From Morganella psychrotolerans (lineage in GTDB: Bacteria; Pseudomonadota; Gammaproteobacteria; Enterobacterales; Enterobacteriaceae): DNA of 64,000 nucleotides. Under the pieces are notes generated by a model. That model was given only the letters and a program-made list of their open reading frames with translations. It was not told the DNA's origin and did not search any database. This document shows, in pieces, positions 59,222-64,000 of this stretch (position 1 is the stretch's first letter; each line of letters starts with the position of its first letter). A program made the position numbers and the translations under genes. The stretch lies in assembly GCF_001676155.1 (NCBI RefSeq), contig NZ_LZEW01000032.1:62001-126000 (forward strand). The letters run 5' to 3'.

Positions 59222-59908
59222 TCAGTTCATAAACAGGCGGACAAAAGATTTGGTATGAACCGCTGCAAGGACATCAATGACCGGCACATACGAGGACATC
59301 TGTTCAATGTCTCCGCAGGCCGCGATATCACAGAACGCCTCAATGTCGTTGTTCAGTTCGAATAAAATGTGCTGTGTTTCAAAGTGCGTGATCCGCATCA
59401 GGCGCATTGCCGCGCTGAGGATAGTCATCGCAATTCCGTACTGGTGCATCACCACCACTTCACGCTCACCAATTCCCTGTACAGCCATTACCATTGCCTG
59501 AGTCACAGGCAACGTTCCGGGCGTGGCGCCGCTTTTAATCTGTGCCAGCCACCAGGAAATGGTCGGATTATCAAAAATATGGATAGATATTTCTGCCAGT
59601 TTTTTACCCATCCGCGTTGCCATCAGGCGGGCTTCTTCATTCAGTTTGCGGTTATTTACCGCCCGGTCCACCTGCATAACGGCCTCATTATCTTCTGCCA
59701 TTACTGCGCGGTGTGCCGCGACAACGGCAATGCCGTCACCGTTTGCTGCTTGTTTCAGTGCTGTGCGGACAAAGCCTTTCAGCGTTTCTGCATTGTGCAC
59801 AACGCCTGTATGGATCGCCGATTCCACCCCGTTTGAGAAGGTAAAGGCACCGACAGGAAGTGCAGAATCACCGAATTGCATGATCCGGATAAGATCAGAC
59901 GCTTTCAT
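59222..59908 (-). CDS. ureF: Urease accessory protein UreF
   Basis: UreF bridges UreD and UreG and gates GTP hydrolysis during nickel insertion. The 228-residue helical protein starts with [27 protein letters not shown], the most conserved part of the family. It lies between ureE (24 bp) and ureG (33 bp). Confidence 0.95.
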   Translation of the reverse strand: MKASDLIRIMQFGDSALPVGAFTFSNGVESAIHTGVVHNAETLKGFVRTALKQAANGDGIAVVAAHRAVMAEDNEAVMQVDRAVNNRKLNEEARLMATRMGKKLAEISIHIFDNPTISWWLAQIKSGATPGTLPVTQAMVMAVQGIGEREVVVMHQYGIAMTILSAAMRLMRITHFETQHILFELNNDIEAFCDIAACGDIEQMSSYVPVIDVLAAVHTKSFVRLFMN

Positions 59909-59932
59909 CTTACTTACCCTCCGTCTGATTGA

Positions 59933-60622
59933 TCAGTGCTTATGGTCATGATCGTGCTCATGCCCGTGACCATGATCGTTATTATGATCATGGCTATGAT
60001 CGTGACTGTTTCCGTCACCGTGGTCATGGCTGTGCGAATGTCCGTGATCGTGACGCGGATGATGTGCCACATGCACATGGGTATCCGTTTCTTCCGCGCC
60101 GCCGAACAGCAGACGGGATTCTGAATTTGTCAGGATCGGCAGAATGGTTTCGCCTTTTACAAATGCAAATGTGTCATTGCCGAAGTTATGAGTGCGCATG
60201 ACCGACTCCATCACTTTTTCACTGACGGTCAGCGGAACATAGACTTTGTTTTCTTTAATCACGGCTTTCCAGTGCTGGTTGCCGAGCGCATGTCCCAGTT
60301 CGAAACTGATACGGATTTGCTCTGACGGCGTACTGCCCTGCAGACGCTGAAGATCAATAACCATCACATCGCGCAGGTCAATCTGAACCACCACCATGGT
60401 ATTTGTTGCATCATCGGTATAGATAACGTCGCCGTCAGACAGCAGGACATTGCGATCTAATGCGATCCCGAGATCCAGCCCGTTTTGGGTATGTTTACGA
60501 CAACGACTTTTCTGGGCTTCCCGCTGATCAAGGATCAGCATATCCACCGTCATATCATTTGCTTTTTCAGCCCACGCCGTCTCTTTTCTGACGTTACCGA
60601 GAATGTGCTCAATGAGGATCAT
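59933..60622 (-). CDS. ureE: Urease nickel chaperone UreE with His-rich tail
   Basis: UreE brings nickel to UreG. The 229-residue protein has an N-terminal peptide-binding domain, a metal-binding domain with the conserved His in [16 protein letters not shown] near 110-120, and a long C-terminal tail with 21 His in the last 48 residues, alternating with Asp, Gly and Ser. Such tails store extra nickel. The tail is encoded by a repetitive CAT/CAC-rich stretch (about 59933-60080). Confidence 0.96.
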   Translation of the reverse strand: MILIEHILGNVRKETAWAEKANDMTVDMLILDQREAQKSRCRKHTQNGLDLGIALDRNVLLSDGDVIYTDDATNTMVVVQIDLRDVMVIDLQRLQGSTPSEQIRISFELGHALGNQHWKAVIKENKVYVPLTVSEKVMESVMRTHNFGNDTFAFVKGETILPILTNSESRLLFGGAEETDTHVHVAHHPRHDHGHSHSHDHGDGNSHDHSHDHNNDHGHGHEHDHDHKH

Positions 60623-60707
60623 GGAATTACCTTTTTATTATGCCCGGCAGGCAGATATCTGCCCGCCGGGGTGTCAATCAGCCCGGACGTTATTAACCCG
60701 GACGTTG

Positions 60708-62426
60708 TTAACCAAAGAAATAACGCTGGTTCATCGCTGCCACCGAAATCGGCTGACAGGTTGCATGCTCCCCGTTCACTTTCACGGCGAAGGTTTCCGG
60801 ATCCACTTCAATATCCGGCATTTCACCGTTACGGACCAGGTCACGTTTAGTGGTTGTCCGGCATCCCTGAACCGCCATAACCTGACGCTCCAGACCCGCT
60901 TTCTCTTTCACACCATCATCCAGCGCCGCCTGAGATACAAAGGTCACACAGGTATCCTGTAATGTTTTACCCATCGCACCAAACATCGGACGATAGAAGA
61001 CCGGCTGTGGTGTCGGCAGAGACGCATTCGGATCACCCATTGCCGCCCAGTTGATCATGCCGCCTTTGATAACCAGTTTTGGTTTGGCGCCAAAGAAACG
61101 CGGATCCCACAGCACCAGATCCGCCATTTTGCCCACTTCAATTGATCCGAGCACATGACTGATCCCCTGCGCGATCGCCGGGTTGATAGTAATTTTTGCC
61201 ACATAGCGCAGTACGCGGAAGTTATCATTCCCCGCTGCATCTTCCGGCAGTTTGCCGCGCGATGCTTTCATCGCATTTGCCGTCTGGACAATACGCAGCC
61301 AGTTTTCGCCAACGCGCCCCATCGCCTGAGAGTCACTGGAGAACATGGAGATTGCCCCCATATCGTGCAGGACGTTTTCTGCAGCGATAGTTTCCGGGCG
61401 CACACGGCTTTCGGCAAAAGAGACATCCGCAGGCACGTTCGGGTTCAGGTTATGACAGACCATAATCATGTCGAACAATTCTGCCTGGCTGTTGACCCCG
61501 TACGGCAGTGTCGGGTTCGTTGAGCTCGGCAGCACGTTCGGCTGGCTGACCACTTTGATGATGTCAGGTGCGTGACCGCCGCCTGCGCCTTCAGTGTGGT
61601 AAGTGTGGATAGTACGGCCTTCAAAGGCTTCAATGGTATCTTCCACATAGCCGCCTTCGTTCAGGCTGTCAGTGTGGACGGAGACCTGGATATCATAGTC
61701 ATCAGCTACACGCAGGGCATGGCGCAGCGAGTTGGATGTCGCACCCCAGTCTTCGTGAACTTTCAGACCGGCAACACCGGCAATAATCTGCTCAACCAGC
61801 GGATCACGGGCAAAAGAGTTACCTTTACCAAGCATCCCGACGTTGACCGGCAGACCTTCCAGTGAACGCAGCATGGCGCGGATATTCCACGGCCCGGCGG
61901 TAACGGTTGTCCCGTTGGTGCCGTCTGTCGGCCCGATACCACCGCCGAAGAAGGTGGTGACGCCGTTGGACAGTGCTGCATACGCCTGCTGTGGTGAAAT
62001 CAGGTGGATGTGCGTATCAATACCCGCCGCCGTCAGGATCAAATGCTCACCGGAGATGGCATCTGTCGATACACCGGCAACCATGCCCGGGGTAATACCG
62101 TCCTGGAGATTCGGGTTTCCGCTCTTGCCGATACCGACGATTTTGCCGTCTTTCACACCAACGTCTGCTTTGATAACACCTAATTTGGCATCAACAATTG
62201 TCACGTTAGTGATAACCAGATCGAGTACACCATTGTCACTGGTCAGGGTGTTGTTTGCGCCCATCCCGTCACGCAGGGATTTTCCCCCGCCATAGACAGA
62301 TTCTTCGCCGTAGCCGCGTAAGTCTTTTTCAATTTCGATATAGAGATCGGTATCACCCAGGCGGATTTTATCCCCTGTGGTCGGTCCGAACAGACCGCAA
62401 TATTCTTGTCTGGAGATCTGTGGCAT
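60708..62426 (-). CDS. ureC: Urease catalytic subunit alpha
   Basis: UreC splits urea to ammonia and carbamate at a dinickel centre. The 572-residue protein has all catalytic residues: nickel ligands His139, His141, His251, His277 and Asp365, carbamylated Lys222 (in [12 protein letters not shown]), the mobile-flap Cys324 and catalytic His325 (MVCHNL). Positions are offset by five from the Klebsiella enzyme. It follows ureB after 64 bp. Confidence 0.98.
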   Translation of the reverse strand: MPQISRQEYCGLFGPTTGDKIRLGDTDLYIEIEKDLRGYGEESVYGGGKSLRDGMGANNTLTSDNGVLDLVITNVTIVDAKLGVIKADVGVKDGKIVGIGKSGNPNLQDGITPGMVAGVSTDAISGEHLILTAAGIDTHIHLISPQQAYAALSNGVTTFFGGGIGPTDGTNGTTVTAGPWNIRAMLRSLEGLPVNVGMLGKGNSFARDPLVEQIIAGVAGLKVHEDWGATSNSLRHALRVADDYDIQVSVHTDSLNEGGYVEDTIEAFEGRTIHTYHTEGAGGGHAPDIIKVVSQPNVLPSSTNPTLPYGVNSQAELFDMIMVCHNLNPNVPADVSFAESRVRPETIAAENVLHDMGAISMFSSDSQAMGRVGENWLRIVQTANAMKASRGKLPEDAAGNDNFRVLRYVAKITINPAIAQGISHVLGSIEVGKMADLVLWDPRFFGAKPKLVIKGGMINWAAMGDPNASLPTPQPVFYRPMFGAMGKTLQDTCVTFVSQAALDDGVKEKAGLERQVMAVQGCRTTTKRDLVRNGEMPDIEVDPETFAVKVNGEHATCQPISVAAMNQRYFFG

Positions 62427-62490
62427 AACATGTTCCTTTTCTATTCAGGATGCCTTCGCATCACAGCCGGGAAATCATAAGTACGGAGAA

Positions 62491-62913
62491 TTACTTTTTC
62501 TCTTGCGCTTTATGGCTGAAACCCCGGGCAACCGCATTGTTCAGTGCAATCACTTTTGCCGGACGTTCGCTGCTGTTCACATTTGTTCCGGTCCAACCGT
62601 CCACCAGGTTGTTAAACCCGTAAACCGTCTGTTTGCCGCCGTAAGGAATCAGTGATACTTCGGTTTCATCGCCCGGTTCAAAACGGATAGCCGTCGTTGA
62701 TGAAATATTCAGGCGCTTGCCGTAAGCCGCTTCGCGATCAAATTCCAGAGCATGGTTGACTTCAAAAAAGTGAAAATGTGAGCCTATCTGGATAGGACGA
62801 TCACCGGTATTGCGAACCTTAATTTTTGTTTCCGGTTTGCCGGTATTAAATTCAATCGGGGTATCCGCAAAAATGACACCGCCTAATGGCGTCGGTTGTT
62901 TTGTATTGCTCAT
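62491..62913 (-). CDS. ureB: Urease subunit beta
   Basis: The 140-residue structural subunit shows [19 protein letters not shown] and the [19 protein letters not shown] region of the family. It is longer at both ends than the Klebsiella subunit (about 106), as in other Morganella/Yersinia-type ureases. ATG at 62911-62913 is preferred; an upstream in-frame ATG at 63009 lies inside ureA. Confidence 0.96.
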   Translation of the reverse strand: MSNTKQPTPLGGVIFADTPIEFNTGKPETKIKVRNTGDRPIQIGSHFHFFEVNHALEFDREAAYGKRLNISSTTAIRFEPGDETEVSLIPYGGKQTVYGFNNLVDGWTGTNVNSSERPAKVIALNNAVARGFSHKAQEKK

Positions 62914-62941
62914 AATCAGAAACCTCACCTTTCTTATGCGT

Positions 62942-63244
62942 TTACTTGATTGGGTTATGAACAGTGACCAGGCGGCTGCCGTCTGTAAAAATGGCCTCAA
63001 CCTGAACATTCGGGATCAAATCATCAACGCCTTCCATTACATCGGCTCTGGTCAGAACCGTGGCAGCTTCCTTCATCACATCTTCCACTGTTTTGCCATC
63101 CCGGGCGCCTTCCAGAGCTGTTACCGTAATAATCGCGACAGCTTCCGGGTAATTAAGTTTTACGCCCCGGTCCCGGCGTCGCTGTGCGACATCGGCCAGG
63201 GTATAAATCATTAGTTTTTCAACTTCTCTCGGGGTTAATTGCAT
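62942..63244 (-). CDS. ureA: Urease subunit gamma
   Basis: The 100-residue subunit begins [20 protein letters not shown] and shows [21 protein letters not shown], both invariant family segments. ATG at 63242-63244 follows a strong GGAGG. It is the first gene of ureABCEFGD. No regulator gene is seen before it. Confidence 0.98.
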   Translation of the reverse strand: MQLTPREVEKLMIYTLADVAQRRRDRGVKLNYPEAVAIITVTALEGARDGKTVEDVMKEAATVLTRADVMEGVDDLIPNVQVEAIFTDGSRLVTVHNPIK

Positions 63245-63697
63245 AGTGCCTCCACAATGGATTGAAAACAGGATCTTGAAACCAGCATTTAAAAACACGG
63301 GAGCGGAATGATTGATTTCTCCGTATCACCGTAGTTTCCGTTTTTTGTTTCAGTGAATATCCGCCTGAAATAAAGACACCTTACCTTTCAGGCGTAACAC
63401 ATCACTGACCGCCGGGCATGCGCGTACGCACAACCGGAAATACAGATAGTGAAATATGTAACTAATTAATTAATAATAAAAATAAATCATTCACCGCTGT
63501 TCTCCTTATAAGAAAACGAGGTTTTGATTCCTTTTCAGATTATACGGCGCTTCCGTGACCGCATATAAGAGAATAAATATTTGTTACTGTATTTAAATGT
63601 AAAATTTTACGTTACGCTGATTTTCAGCGAATAAAATAGCAATACTCATATCCGGATAAAATAAAACATATTATTGCATCCGGATCGCCGGTCATTA
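63245..63697. other. Upstream region of the urease operon
   Basis: No gene is seen. A perfect 9-bp inverted repeat (CGCCTGAAA at 63362-63370 and TTTCAGGCG at 63386-63394, spacer 15) lies about 120-150 bp before ureA and could bind a regulator. A small hairpin (CGCTGA/TCAGCG, 63615-63629) follows the ABC gene without a T run. The left-hand 300 bases are AT-rich. Confidence 0.5.
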
Positions 63698-64000
63698 TTA
63701 TTGGTGCCACTGCCGGTTCTGTTTTGCACCATTGAGAAAACGGTGCTCCGGTAATGCATCCCATAAGGATTGCAGCCAGGGACTGCCTTCTCCGCTGAGC
63801 AATGCCTGTGAGGTCAGCGTTTCCTGTAAAACCCCGTGACGCAGAACCGCTATTCTGTCGGCAAAACGCGCCGCCATTGCCAGGTCATGCGTGACCCACA
63901 ACACTCCACGCCCGTCCCCGCACAATACTTTCAGGTGCGCGAGCAATTGCCCTGCGTGTTCATCATCCAACCAGGACGTTATTTCATCCGCTAAAATATA
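63698..64000 (-). CDS. ABC transporter ATPase, C-terminal part (oligopeptide/nickel type)
   Basis: The frame is open to the window edge and encodes the last 100 or so residues of an ATP-binding subunit: Walker B and D-loop ILADEITSWLDDEH, the H-loop LWVTHDLAMAARFADRIAVL and a C-terminal extension. Such sequence is typical of the Opp/Dpp/Nik group. Its place before the urease operon suggests nickel import, which would supply the enzyme, but this is inference; the upstream permease genes are outside. The usual ADEPT is ADEIT here. Confidence 0.7.
   Translation of the reverse strand, partial: YILADEITSWLDDEHAGQLLAHLKVLCGDGRGVLWVTHDLAMAARFADRIAVLRHGVLQETLTSQALLSGEGSPWLQSLWDALPEHRFLNGAKQNRQWHQ

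Overview
The window looks like chromosome of a Morganellaceae bacterium, most likely Morganella morganii. Base composition is close to 50% GC, proteins are near-colinear with their Escherichia coli orthologues, ERIC-type repeats are scattered between genes, and one end carries a ureABCEFGD urease operon with a urea transporter and no ureR regulator in view. The species name is inferred from gene content; no database comparison was possible.

Layout. Bases 1-7600 hold blocks that lie near 68 min on the E. coli map: ygiF-ygiM-cca, then exbBD, yghB, yqhD and dkgA. Bases 7600-9500 are accessory: a tandem ERIC pair and a trimeric autotransporter adhesin. Bases 9500-53000 follow E. coli gene order across the 0/100 min region, with some genes missing: carAB, dapB, ispH-fkpB-lspA-ileS-ribF, rpsT, nhaAR, a DMT transporter, dnaKJ, an MHS transporter, mog, talB, yaaA, thrLABC, arcA, creA, rob, gpmB, yjjX, trpR, slt, ettA, nadR, radA, serB and smp. 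Bases 53000-64000 are accessory again: a HigBA-like toxin-antitoxin pair, a tightly packed crcB/FUSC/kch/yut membrane-protein cluster, the urease operon, and the end of an ABC-transporter ATPase gene that may belong to a nickel importer.

Regulation visible in the sequence includes a Fur box before exbB, an ARG box before carA, a sigma-32 promoter before dnaK, the thr leader peptide and attenuator, a perfect FNR site before arcA, a trp operator before trpR, and a dyad operator before the toxin-antitoxin genes. Intrinsic terminators close most transcription units.

The most striking pattern is that five genes (adhesin, DMT transporter, dnaJ, higB-like toxin, ureG) are each broken by exactly one extra base in an A/T run of 7-8. 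Removing one base restores a full-length family protein in every case. Homopolymer over-calling is the likeliest cause, although slippage-based phase variation is a real alternative for the adhesin. Other points of interest are a Cca enzyme that has lost its HD-domain catalytic residues, a fourfold 15-bp repeat in the nhaA leader, a hybrid ERIC element, two possible unannotated transcripts flanking ettA and nadR, and the yut-kch-FUSC-crcB cluster.
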